Made by a program: the position numbers and the translations under genes
In this document: piece by piece, positions 39,607 through 51,065 of the stretch
Position numbering within the stretch: position 1 is the stretch's first letter
Layout: every line of letters begins with the position of its first letter
The notes under the pieces: model-generated
What the model was told of the DNA's origin: nothing
The model's input: only the letters and a program-made list of their open reading frames with translations
Databases searched by the model: none
Assembly: GCF_000372725.1 (NCBI RefSeq)
Contig: NW_005201277.1
Coordinates: 154,395-218,394, forward strand
Length of the DNA: 64,000 nt
From: Emiliania huxleyi CCMP1516
Taxonomy: Eukaryota > Haptophyta > Isochrysidales > Noelaerhabdaceae
Direction: 5' to 3'

Positions 39607-42174
39607 ATGCGCCGCGCCGTGAGTGCGGCTAGGCACCTGCTGCAGAGCGTTGCCGTGGTGCTCTTCTGCTTCCTGCCGCTGCTGCCGTTGCTCCTGCTAT
39701 TCTTCGCCATTATCTTTCCGCCACTAGCCATCGCCGGCTCGCTTGTCTCCGGCGACGATATCGGCCTGCCACCTGCCTGGCATCGCTGGCGCCGGCTGCC
39801 TCTGCTCGTCCGGCTACCGTTCGTCCTTTTCGTGCACCTCCCGATCGGCATGTACTGGCTCCTCGGGTTTATTGTCGAGGGCTTCCTTCTGAAGCCGGCA
39901 GCTCTCCTCGCCTACGAGCTCTTAGCCCGCGGCCCTCCTCGGTCCACAGAGCCCTGCGAGTCGGATGTCGAGTCCAACGAACCCAGCTCTCGGCGTCCGG
40001 CGCCGGCCAGCGAGGACGGAGGACGCTATCGGGAGCACGACTCAGTTTGGGCGGCGCTCGAGGGCGACGGGGACAAAGTCATACGCGGCGATGTGCGGTT
40101 GCTTAGCCTCTCGTGGCTGATGGGGCTGGCCGACCAGAATGGGGTGCTGCCGCGCCGGCAGGAGCTGCCCGAGGAGGCGTTTCTGGACGCGGCGCGGCTG
40201 AAGCGGATAGAGGCCGGCGATGCAGCCCAGCCCTCCCCTGTTTGTGGGGCGAGTGTCCGGAACCTCCTGTGAACCTGCCTCTAGGCGGGCGCGAGGCGCA
40301 GCCTCGATGTGCGCCGGTTCGAGCGCGTCTTCGCCGCCTGGAGCAAGGGCGGCGGCGGCCTCTCCCCCTTCCTCGGCTTCATGGCGACCCCGCTGCACAG
40401 CAGGCGCAACGCCGACGGGCTCCTTCCGATCGTCTCCGTCTCTAGAAGCGGAACACGTGTCCATGGGTAGTCCAACTAGGGCTCGAGAGGACGCGTACTC
40501 CGCTGTATTGGGCCGTGAGTACTCACTGTAGCACCCCTCGTCGTCACACGGTGCTCTGAAGACTCTGCACAGTACCGCCTTCCCGCCCTGAGGCTGGTGC
40601 ATTCACCGGGCAGGTCTCCATCTCCTACTGCTGGCTCGAGGCCGCGCATCCGGATCGGGAGGGCCGCCAGCTGCAGCTGCTCTGCCGCAAGCTGCGGAGT
40701 CTGTACGGCGGGCGCGGCCTGCTCGGCGCGTGCCGCGAATACGGCTTCTCCGACATGGTGAGCTGCCTCCCGCGCCTTGCCCACCGCCACTCCCACTCCC
40801 TTCCTCACCGCCAGCCCCTTCCTGGCTCGCGGAGGGCGTCTTCCTCGACTGGTCCTCGGGCTACCAGAAGGACCCGGCGCTGTGGAGAGGGTGGATGGCG
40901 GACCAGGCGCTGTACGCCAAGAGCGACGGCGCGCTCAGTGAGCAGCAAGCCGCCGACCGGCGCGCGTACGAGGCGAGCCGAACCGCGGAGCAGAAGGCCG
41001 CCTTTGATCGCATGCTGAGCAACACGATGGATCTGTGGTACGCGCACTCCGCCATCACCGTGGTGCTGCTCACGCAGCTGCCCGACGAGCTTCCCGCCGG
41101 CTTCGACCCGAGCCGGACCTACGACAGCCGCGGATGGACGACCTTCGAACGGTGCTCCGCCGAGTTAGCAAAGATCAGCTCTTTGCAGTCGGCTCGGTGG
41201 AGCCTTGTCATCGACGTCTCTGACGAGGGCGGCGGCGCGGAGCGGCGCCTTCCGACGACGCCGCAGCGCATGGCGAAGCTGCTCGCCGGCTGCCGCTTCA
41301 CCAACGGAGCAGACTCCTCCCTTGTGCTGCAGCTGTACGCGAAGACGGCGGCCGCGGTGCTGGGGACGGTGAGTGTCCTCGGGCACTCTCCCGTCCTCTC
41401 ACACGTTCATAGTGCACTCACTTTCCCTCAAGCTCGTCACACTCACACGTTCATAGCGCACTCACTTTCCCTGTCCACATAACTCACTCTTCACACTCTC
41501 CCTCCTAGGTGAGAGAACTCAGCTACGTAGGGCTGCCGCTCGTGCGCGGCGACGAGTGGACCTCGCCGACGCGCCTCGCAGAGGCCCTCAACTATTGCGA
41601 GCGACTGCAGGAGCTGGCAGTCTGCGGCGCTCGTCTGGACGACGAGGGAGCGAGAGAACTCGCGGCCGGGATCGACCATGGCGCGCTGCCTGAGTTAGAC
41701 ATACTGTCGCTCAACGGCAGCCGCTTTGGCGCAAGGGGCGTCGCGGCCGTCTGCAGTGTCTTCGAGCGGGGCGTGGCGCGGAGGCTGACGCTCCTCACGC
41801 TGATGGGCACGCCCATCGGCGACGAAGGGGCGGCGGCGCTGGCCTCGGCGCTGGAGACACGGATGCTGCCTCCGAAGCTCGCGCTCTCCGTCTCCCTTTG
41901 CGATGTCGGCGATACGGGTGCGAAGGCGATCGCCGCTGCGCTGCGCCGCGCAGGCCCGGGAAGCCGCTGTCGCGTCTTTTGCTACTGGAACAGGATCGGA
42001 CTCGCCGGCCGGTCGGCGCTCCTTGGGGCGCTCGAGGCCCAGCACGGGCCGGCGTTTGACCACTTGCTTGCAGGGACGCAGCACACTTGGCTGCTTGGGT
42101 CGGCGGCGTTCGTGCGCGCGATGGCGAGGGGGTTGCGCAGCGCTAGCGAGAGCGGTACCTTTCTGCCCACGTGA
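39607..42174 (+). CDS. membrane-anchored HET/TIR-like domain plus LRR protein
   Basis: Exons 39607-40212, 40285-40431, 40614-40757, 40835-41368 and 41509-42174 total 2097 nt, 698 residues, with no stop. Two N-terminal hydrophobic segments (VAVVLFCFLPLLPLLLLFFA; LVRLPFVLFVHLPIGMYWLL) anchor it. The central region aligns block by block with the 25618-26960 product: SWLMGLADQNGVLPRRQELP, VSISYCWLEAAHPD, GVFLDWSSGYQKDP, MDLWYAHSAITVVLLTQLP, RGWTTFERCSAELA. RI-type LRRs follow (LDDEGARELAAGI, IGDEGAAALASAL, VGDTGAKAIAAALR). The HET/TIR-like label is by motif shape only. Intron 1 is GC-AG; intron 2 (40432-40613) is an introner-like element whose first 11 bases, GTCTCCGTCTC, nearly repeat the start of exon 3. 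Confidence 0.75.
40432..40613 (+). mobile_element. introner-like element, family 1, copy C (whole intron)
   Basis: This GT-AG intron shares with 24539-24727 and 35946-36130 the CTAGAAG start, GCACCCCTCGT (with copy A), GCGGTGCTCTGAA-like block and CCCGCCCTGAGG.TGG near the acceptor. The intron start GTCTCCGTCTC repeats the exon start GTCTCCATCTC. Confidence 0.8.
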
Positions 42175-43790
42175 GGCACAATCGTCTGTCAGTGTGTTTA
42201 AAGAAAGAAAGAAAGAAAAGCGGGGCCTAAGCGAGCACTTGGAGCACTTGGAGTGCAGTTGGTAGCCTCACACATCCAACAGGGCCAGGGAGCTAAGGTG
42301 CTAAGCGGAAGCGCACCCAGCGGGCCGGATGATCGGGATCGGGTGTTGCGGGCAAGAGAGCCCTAGCCCTGGGGGTGCGCGTTCGCAGGGAAAGGGCCGT
42401 AAAGTAAACACGGGTCCCCGAGGGTTAGCTCTGCGCTCCGGGTTTCCCCTAGCAGCGGAACGCCCCCTCTACTAGAGCTGTTTAACATTAACTTTGGGCC
42501 TAACAGTTGCGCTAGTGTTGGCTGAAAAATCCTTAACGTTGTTCAAGTGTTCACCCCAGCCCATGCTGTTACTGTTTGTTACTGTTGTTACTGTTGTTAC
42601 TGTTGTTCAGCGGTCAGCAAGCAGAAAATGCCAAAAAACCCGGGTAAAACCCGAAAATACCTGGCTTTTCCCGGGTATTTTCGGGTATTACCCGCACTGG
42701 ACGCTGGATGGAGATCGTCGTGGGTCACTGCCAGGCCTTCCTTATTGTTGTTCAGCCGGCCTAACGTTAGCTACTGTTGTTGGGGAGCCCCACTGTTGTT
42801 CTGTTGTTACTGTTAAAGGCCAAGGTAGGCCGCCTATTGAAATCGAACAGAGCGCTAGCGCTCTCTTCGCGCAAGCTCGCACGGCCTCTCACGCTCCGCT
42901 GCTGCCCTCTTGGCGGCTCTCCGCCCGCCAGCTCGACCAACTCGACCGCCGAGAGGCTGGGATTGGCCGGCGGCGCGACGCGTGGCCTCTGCTGCGGCCA
43001 TCTCGGACGCTCAAGCGGCGCCAGCCAGCGGCTCGGCCGCGCATCCTTCACACACGCCGCCACGACCAAGATGAGCGGGCCCGGTGTCGAGTCATGGTGC
43101 GAGATGCATGTCAGGGGCGGCCGTGGCGACAGCAGGTCCACCAGACGGGCGTCAAAGCTTGCCGTCGGCGTGCTGTCGTGGCGAGAGCCGAGACCGCTGC
43201 AGAGGAGCCGAGTGCAGTGGCGAGCCAGAGGCTACCAGGGTCACCAGGTGGTAGCCCTTGCCCATTCTGAGCAGGGATGTGCTTTGATGGGGTTGTGCTT
43301 GAGCGTGTGTGAAGTGGGAGTGCGTGCCGGCGGTGTCTGTGGCTGAAACGGGCGTGTGTGAGGCTGCAGAGCCGTGGTATGAGCCAGAGTGAGCTTCATC
43401 ACCCAAGATAAGTGCGGTTTGGGACGGCTCAGACTTGCTGCTGATGGGCCTGGGCCAGATACCGACAAAGCGGCTTCCCGGTGAGGCGGAGCAGTCGCGC
43501 AGGGCGAGACGAGGGAGGGAGCAGGACGTTGCGGAGATCAGCAGGAGGATGTACGAAGAGATTAGGAGCAGCAGGGACCCGAGGGACCATGTGGAAGACG
43601 GCTAGTGCTAGTCCCCCATCGGGAGGACGACCCCGGCTAGCCGCCGACCACACCCACAAAGAACCCTGCACAAAGACCGCAGGGCGGGGACCTGTTCCTT
43701 TTTACCCATCTCCTAGTAGAGGTGTCCGTTTTATTTATTTATTTACTAGCAACACTAGCATCTCGAGGACGTGCGTCGCCGACGCGGGAA
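42175..43790. other. intergenic with repeats and a TTTA-tailed end
   Basis: Holds AAAG units at 42199-42220, a GTTACT-type microsatellite (about 42567-42610), a hairpin with 13-bp arms (42649-42661/42674-42686, ACCCGAAAATACC), the dispersed repeat 43406-43465 shared with 9230-9300, and at 43721-43745 GGTGTCCGTTTTATTTATTT, a probable retroposon 3' end directly before the next gene. No gene recognised. Confidence 0.5.
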
Positions 43791-45078
43791 ATGGTGCCGA
43801 GACCGACCCAGCGCGTCGGCGGGCTCAGAGTCCTCGCCTACGAGAACCGCGAGAACGCCAGCTTCCACCGCATGGTGAGCGAGACGGCCGCGGCCACCGG
43901 CCTGCCCGTCACGATCGGCGCGATCGCGCCCGCCTCGCGACGCAACCTCATGTCCGGCGACAGGGAGCGCTGGCTGCGCGGCGTGCTCCCGACCGTGCGC
44001 GAGCGGCTGGTCCTCAACGTTGACGCGACCGACGCGCTGCTGCTGTGCACCGCCGAAGAGCTGAGCAGGAAGTACGACGCGCTCGCCGGCTCTTCGTCCG
44101 ACCTGGTGGTCGGCGGCGAGGTGCGCGCGTGGCCGCGCTACTTCAGGTACGAGGGTGTCAGCATATACCGCAACATGCGGTCGGCCAACGCGACCGCCTA
44201 CCCCGCTCGGCCCGACGGCATGAACGGCGTCCTGCCGCGCTACGTCAACATCGGGACGATCCTCGGGCCGGCGAGAAGCTACGCCAAGATGCTCGAGTGC
44301 ATGCACGAGGCGCGCGCGCTGCGCGCCTGATTCCGCGCGGCCATGCTGCACACCGCGTCGGCACGTCCGGACAGGCGTACGGCGGATACCCGGACAACGG
44401 CGCCGCCTGCCCCGCAGACCGGCGGGCTGACGGAGAGTACCTCTCGCCGCGCCAGTTTCGCCCCCCGGCGCGCCATCTAGTGTGGCGACTTGCCCGCGCG
44501 CGCCCCGTGCCGCCGCGGCTGCCGCGCGCGCGCAGGAGCGCGCACCCGACCTTCCATTCCGGCAGGTGCGCGTCCCGGACGTGCACGAGCGCAACGCGAC
44601 GCGGCTGGTGGCGGCGGACTCCTCGCTGGTCAACGAGCAGTCCTGCTACCACATGTACTTTATCGACGGCTCGCTCGGACGGCTGGCCGACGGCTGCCCG
44701 CGCCTGCGCATGGACTACAACGGGTCGGTCGTGGTGCACCTGCAAAAGGTGTCCGACCGGCTGCTGCTGCGCGCCCCACGGCCGGTGTGGGAGCCGACGG
44801 GAGAGGCGCCGTGCATCGTCCACGCGCCGGGCTCGAGCAAGTACGTGCTGCCCAGCCTGCAGCTCTGGTGGGACGTGGCGTGGCGCGGCCGGCTCGGCGA
44901 ACAGTTTAGCGAGGCGGCGCTGCACGACCGCTTCCGCGCGCACGTCGCCGCCTCGACGCGCCCGGATGGACGACATGCATTCGACCACGCGCTGGCGGGA
45001 GCATACTTCCACCGCCACATGCTGCCCCACCTCATGGGACTGCAGAAGACCGCTAGCGCTAGCGACACTGGCGTGTAG
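43791..45078 (+). CDS. PLOD/procollagen-type glycosyltransferase
   Basis: Exons 43791-44309 and 44566-45078, joined over a 256-nt GC-AG intron, give 343 residues (1032 nt). The fold of the lysyl-hydroxylase-type glycosyltransferase domain is followed in order: LRVLAYENRENASFHRMV, ERLVLNVDATDALLLCTAEE, LVVGGEVRAWPRYF, RYVNIGTILGPARSYAKML, then in exon 2 LVNEQSCYHMYFIDGSLG, LRMDYNGSVV and PCIVHAPGSSKYVLPSL. In that family the Asp pair binds Mn and UDP-sugar in the ER lumen. The ATG at 43791 has no signal peptide before it; because a retroposon-like tail ends 45 bp upstream, the 5' exon may have been cut off or displaced. Confidence 0.7.
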
Positions 45079-45373
45079 CTCAGGTCTCAGGTGTAAAGCT
45101 GTAACGTACAGGGCCGTACAGTCTCAGTCGCTCCGTGCAGCGCCAGCGGGCCCCCCGATGGTCCGTTGCTGTTCAGTTGAAATTTAAAATAAAGAAAGTC
45201 GCACACGACCAGGCTGGTCGGCTACTCGATAGACATCATGCTCGCGGCCATGCTGCTCTCGTCGCCCGCTAAGCCCCCGGGCCGCAGCCCGCCCGTCTTC
45301 CCACCTTTGGCTAGTTCCATTTCACTGTGGCACAGCTCGCGTTACAAAACCTTGATTTTGACCATTTGCGCAA
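45079..45373. other. intergenic, no feature recognised
   Basis: Downstream of the glycosyltransferase gene. An A/T-rich patch AAATTTAAAATAAAGAAAG lies at 45181-45199. Nothing else is supported. Confidence 0.4.
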
Positions 45374-45510
45374 AAAGGTACATCTCGGTGCCTTCCAGAG
45401 GCAGCTGCGACCCCGCGGAGTAGACGGCGGCTCACAGCAGGTGGCGCGGTGTGCCGCCGTCCACTCGGCTGGGTCGCAGCTGCCTCTGCGCGTCCTGGGT
45501 ATGTACCTTT
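45374..45510. repeat. long inverted repeat, about 62-bp arms
   Basis: 45374-45438 and 45446-45510 are imperfect reverse complements. The best block is AGAGGCAGCTGCGACCC on the left and GGGTCGCAGCTGCCTCT on the right, and the outer ends AGGTACAT/ATGTACCT also pair. The short spacer would allow one long hairpin. Foldback element or hairpin RNA precursor are both possible. Confidence 0.75.
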
Positions 45511-45905
45511 GTCGCGCGCCGGAGACGACTCGACCCTGGGGTGTCGACGGGCCCCCGGGGGCGACGGGGGTGCTCTTGGGGGGGGTCCCCCCAGTCAAGG
45601 GGGTCTGGGGCGCAGCCCCAGGTAGCCCGCCGCAGGCGCCGATTTTTGGGAGCTTTTTTGACTGATTTTCATGAGGCGTTGCTACTATTTTGGGACCAGT
45701 TGAAGCCTAAAAATGGCTACAAATACAGTCACAGCAGCTGCTCGTCATGAGCTGCTACTGTGTGGCAGAGCCCAGAGAGAGGGCTTTCAGGAGCACTATT
45801 CAGTTTGATCCAGCTCAACGTTGCGGAGTAGTAAGACTGTTCCGTTGCCGTGAGCGGCCGGCGGCCGGCGGCGGCCGGTGCGGCACTCGGAGCACTCCGT
45901 GAGCG

Positions 45906-46024
45906 GTGACGGGTGCGGACGAGCGAATGAGAGGTCCCTTTCAGTGAGAGATAGGCAGTCCTAGTCCCTAACAACACATCTTCCACAGATAGCGACCTCT
46001 CATTCGCTCGTCCGCGCCCGTCAC
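45906..46024. repeat. inverted repeat with 31-bp arms and 57-nt loop
   Basis: 45906-45936 (GTGACGGGTGCGGACGAGCG then AATGAGAGGTC) is the reverse complement of 45994-46024 with one mismatch. The loop holds ATAGGCAGTCCTAGTCCC. No coding frame. Confidence 0.85.
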
Positions 46025-46221
46025 TGCTAGTCGGGGCACTCCCGGCGTACGGCCCGGTCCCGGTCGTCACTCCGGTTGCTCGTGTTCACACCGTCAGAAC
46101 TCAGCTCCGCTAAGGATCCAGCGTCTGAGACTTGGGCATCTTACACAACTTTTGTAGTAGAGCACAATGGCACCCTTGCATCAAGTGCATCACTTCATTA
46201 CTAGACCGTACTAGAGGTCCC

Positions 46222-46748
<527 letters not shown>

Positions 46749-47919
46749 AGCTGCCTGCCCCCCGAAACTGGCATGAGGAACCTTAATTAAATTCCGCACA
46801 CATCCTGAGTCAAGGTGTGCTCTTTTCCTATTAAAACGAGGTAGGTAGAAAAGAAGAAAAAATCCAGGATTTCGGGAAAAATCCGGGATTTCCAGAGAAC
46901 CAGAGAACCTGTACCCCCGACGGCGTTGCCTGACTGACATCACACCAGGCAAGCCATGGCACTTTCCTCGTCCGCTCACGCTCGCCGCGCCGCATTGCGC
47001 CCAACTATGCCGCCGCGAGCTGCACGTCTAGACCCCCGCGACGCCTATTACTCACGGAACCCGCCGCCCCCTCACCACCCCCACCACGCGATGCGCCGTC
47101 GCTCGTCGCAGCTGTACCCCCCTCCCGGCCTCGCACCGCCTGCCTACTCCCGCTCGCAGGTGCAGCCGCTGCCATCGAGGAAGCCGCGAGACGCGTCCGC
47201 TGCTGCCCATTCCCCACCCTTGTCTCGCGCGACCGCCCTCCCTCTCTTCTGGCAAGAGAGCGACCCGCTCTCGCTTGCTCGCCAATCGCCGCCCGGCTCC
47301 AGTCCGAGCGCCGAGGACGCGAGAGAGCGTGCCGGCGGCCTCGTCCCGACGCTCACGCCGCGACGTGATGCCCGTAGGCGCGGCTCTCCTCTCTCCGGCC
47401 CGCTCTCTCTTCCCATTCAGCATGCACGAACACCATGTTTGTGCAGCCGCGGCTTTGATTTCTTTTTATCCGTGTCGGCGAGGCTCGACATGGGGCGGGT
47501 AGGCGGGGGGGAGGCTGCGGGGCTGGGTGGGTGGGTGGCGGGCGGGCTCGAGATCGCGATCGTTTCGAGGGGAGATTTGAGATTTTATCATAGCCATATA
47601 CCCCCATATACCCCCATATACCCCCATATACCCATATCTACCCCATATACCCCCCAGACATCTTAATACCAGTTTTTTACCCTCTTTCACATGGTCGCGA
47701 TCCCGTAGGCGCTTGCCTTTCCTGCTACGAGCCGAGATTGACCTGAGATTGACCCTGCCGAGTCAAGTTCCCGCCCTGCTCGCATCTCTGCTGCCTCTAG
47801 AGAGTGCCACTCTGTGTCCGTAGCCGCGACGGCCACTCGAGAGCGCTGGCCTGCACCTCCCATCGGGGACACCACCCTCAACCGCTTCTTGACTCTCTGC
47901 AGGAATTCATTCGATCAAC
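46749..47919. other. intergenic; 10-bp CATATACCCC array at about 47593-47655
   Basis: A plus-strand ORF at 46956-47666 (Pro/Arg/Ser-rich, MALSSSAHARRAALRPT) has no recognisable domain and runs into the CATATACCCC array; it may be chance. A TTGACTCTCTGCAG acceptor-like site at 47889-47902 may mark an upstream non-coding exon of the next gene. Confidence 0.4.
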
Positions 47920-50900
47920 ATGCTCAAAGTCGAGCTCGTGCCGGCCGCCGGTGACAAGCTCGTGCTCAAGCTCTCTCCTCCGCCGCCGCTTGCTGACAAG
48001 CAGGTGTGCGTTAATTTGCAGTGGCTCAGGGAGGGGGTATGCACGCGCACCGCTGCAACGCACGCTTCGCCTTCCCTGCAAGACTAGCCTCTCGCGTTCT
48101 GTGGCTGACAGGCGTCTCTGGCGGACAACACGACCGTCATCGACTCCGGCGAAGGCAACGCCATCGGCATCCCCTCCGAGCCCGTCTCGCTCAAGGATGT
48201 CATCGACACCGGCACCGGCGGCACCGGCACCGCCAGCACCGGCACCGGCAACGTCCCGCCCGAGGGCGAGCCCGGCCCGCTCAAGGACGGCATTGACGCG
48301 GGCGGCGGCAACGTCGAGGGCGAGCTTTCGCCGATGACGTCCTCCGCGAAGGTCGGAATCGTGCCGGCTGACGACGGCCGCATCACGCTCGTCATCTCCG
48401 CGTCGGTGTCGCCTTCGCTCCTCGGAGCCAAGGTGCGCGTGCGCACGCCAGGATCGTGATCATCCCTCTCCCGTCTCCGAGAGCCTGCGCGTACTCTCCC
48501 TCGCCCACAGGCGTGCGGCGTCAAGAACGTCAACATCTCCGTGGCAAAGTCTGGCCCGGAGGGCGTCCTCGAGAAGGACCCGGCCGCGGAAAAGGCGCCC
48601 GACGCGGGCGCGGTCGACTCGGACAAGGCCAGGGCCATGTTCGCCGCCCACGCGCCGAGCTCGCCCGCCGTTTTCTGGTCCAAGTTTACGCGCCCAACCG
48701 GCCCACCGACGGCCCCCACCGGCGCCGTCGAGGGCGCCCTCAAGAAGGGCATCCCTGCGGCAGAGTCTGGCGCTGAGGCCTCCGTTGACGAGACCGGCGC
48801 CATCAAGAACGACCCGGTGCCGGCCACCAAGGTCGCCACGGCCCTCAAGCCGGCGGCGGCCGGCGGCGCGCCGCTGCCGTCGATGAAGGAGTTTCCGGAG
48901 GAGGAGCCCGCCCCGGCGGCGAGCGCCTGGCATTCTGCGCGCCGGCGTCTGCCGACCCACTCTGTGACCCCATCCCGCGCGTTCGACGCGTAGGGCGACG
49001 CCGACTGGAACGTCTTGACCAAGGAGTTTCCAGAGGAGACGGCCGCCCCGGCGGTGAGCAACTCCCAGCACCTTTCTGTGCACACGCGGGTATTGCGGGG
49101 ACACGCGACTCCACAGGCGTGTGCTTATTTGCATTGACCCTGTGACCTCTCGTCTGCCGCACGTCACGCGCGCGCAGGGCATCGACGAGTGGAAGATCCC
49201 CTCCCCGCTCCGCAAGCGCAAGGGCGAGTCCAACCTGATCGACCGCTCCAAGAACCCCACCCCGATCGGCCGCGTCGACCCCAACGGGTTCGCGGCTCTG
49301 CTCGGAACGGACCTCGACGAGGAAGACCTCGCTGACGTCGGCTCCGGCAAGGCGTCTGTCGACAAGGAAGACCTCGCTGGCGTCGGCTCCGGCAAGGCGT
49401 CTGTCGGCGACGCCCCGCCGTCGTCGGCGACGCCCTCGGCGCGTACTGCTGCCTTGCCCATTCAGCGCGCCCTGCTCGTGATTTACCCCCGTCCGCACTG
49501 TTCACAGGGCGCCGTGGAGGAGACCGAGCCGACCTCAACGCGCTCCGGCTTCCGCTTCGGCAAGTTCTGCTCGAACAAGCTGCTGTGCGTCTTCTTCTCC
49601 GTGGTGATCGGTCTGGGCTGCTCGGCCTTTGCTCTGTCTTCCTACGGCTCTGCCGGCGTCTCCGAGCTCCTCGACGCGGTGTCTGTGCCCGACGCGGCCG
49701 CGATCCCGGTGAGCAATAGAACTGGAGCGCAAGCTCCCAGCACGCCCTGACTCTCCGTCGCGGTGAGCAATAAAACTGGAGCGCAATGGCTCCCAGCACG
49801 CCCTGAATCTCCGTCACGTGCGCTCGTGTATCTCGCAGGTTCTCAACCTCTCCAACACCACGCCAAAGGACGAGTCCAGCCCGACAGTGCGCGGAACGGC
49901 GTTTGCACCGTCTGCGGCGCGCCCGACTATAGTTGACAAAATAGGCTCACACATATTGTTTTCTTAACGTACGCAGGTCGTCGACTTCTCGAAGACAACG
50001 CCGGAGATTGAATTCAAACCTACGCTCGCGACAAAGCGCGGGCCGCTGTTTGCTCCTTTCAACCCCGACACACCGGCTCTACCTGCAGGGCCGTGCGACC
50101 AGGGATTTGTCCCAACCTGTGAGCAAGCGGTGGGATTCGGCATGTGCGATCGCACTGATGTGCTTGCAACCTGCCTGGATAGCTGCTCTTACGCTGGTGA
50201 CACCTCCGGCCATGCGCTGCACAACGAGGATAAAGCAAATCAACCGACCGACTACGGCACGCCGCTTCCCTCAAGCGCGGCGGATGCCATCTGCGAGGCG
50301 TGCGTTGCAGATCCGGACCTGCCTTGCTGCCACAATCACCCTCACACACCAAACCACCGCAATTTGAAGTCTTGCAGTCTTTGGAAAAAAGTAGGGAGGA
50401 GTTCTATTGCCTGCGGCATGCAGTTGCTCTTGTGCGTTGCGTTCCCGCACCTGCCTCAAAGTGGGGCACGTTGCTGCACCCGCGGCTCCGGGAAAGCGGA
50501 ACTTGTGGTGAAGCGCAGGGATGAGGAACGGCCAGAGGCGTTTGTGTACTTCGCGAGGGTCGACGGTGATATGCTCGACACTGGCGTGCAGCAGCTTGCA
50601 GACGATGTGGCGTGCAAGTCGGGAAAGTGGGGGTGGCACACATCGTTGAAGACGCACGATCCCCGCGGGCCGCCCCAAGTCATGGGGATGGGGGCGTTCT
50701 TCAACGCCGGAGATTGGGAGCAGATGTGCGAGGCATGCAAGAACGATTTGGTGGATCGAGGGCTCGTGTGCAAAAATACTGTGCGTTGCGAAATAGCGCA
50801 CGGGGGGTTGTTTGGCCTGGACAAATGGATGGTAGTGCAAGGTACACACACAAAGCCCGGAACGGAGGCGTGCGAGCACGGGCAGCAAGTGTCATGGCGT

Positions 50901-51065
50901 GATCAAGGGAAGCCGATCACTAAATGCATAGACGCAACGAAGGACAAGACTTACAGAAATGTTGAAATCGCCTGCCGTGGGAGCACAAAAGTCTCCGAAA
51001 CGACTTGCAAATCGCAGCAGCCGTGGGGCCCTGTACACGAGATGTGCCATCATATAACCTACTAG
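47920..51065 (+). CDS. type II membrane protein with Cys-rich ectodomain, multi-exon, unknown family
   Basis: The first exons join in phase 0: 47920-48003, 48112-48432, 48511-48918, 48994-49053, and one from 49178. Intron 48919-48993 is GC-AG. A cytoplasmic part with MLKVELVPAAGDKLVLKLSP and Gly/Thr repeats is followed by PLPSMKEFPEEEPAPA and WKIPSPLRKRKGESNL. One membrane segment (LLCVFFSVVIGLGCSAFALS, about 49585) precedes short exons VLNLSNTTPKDESSP and VVDFSKTTPEIEFKP, which look like a duplicated exon pair. The last part (from about 49979) is Cys-rich: GPCDQGFVPTCEQAVGFGMC, CLDSCSYAG, then many spaced cysteines to TAG at 51065. A further exon may lie at 51100-51386, which also reads as a Cys-containing frame. 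Function unknown. Confidence 0.6.

Noticed and set aside
42494..43346. ORFs of about 190-258 residues between the LRR and glycosyltransferase genes
   Set aside because: They start in a GTTACT microsatellite or hairpin and have no domain, signal or repeat-free core that looks coding.
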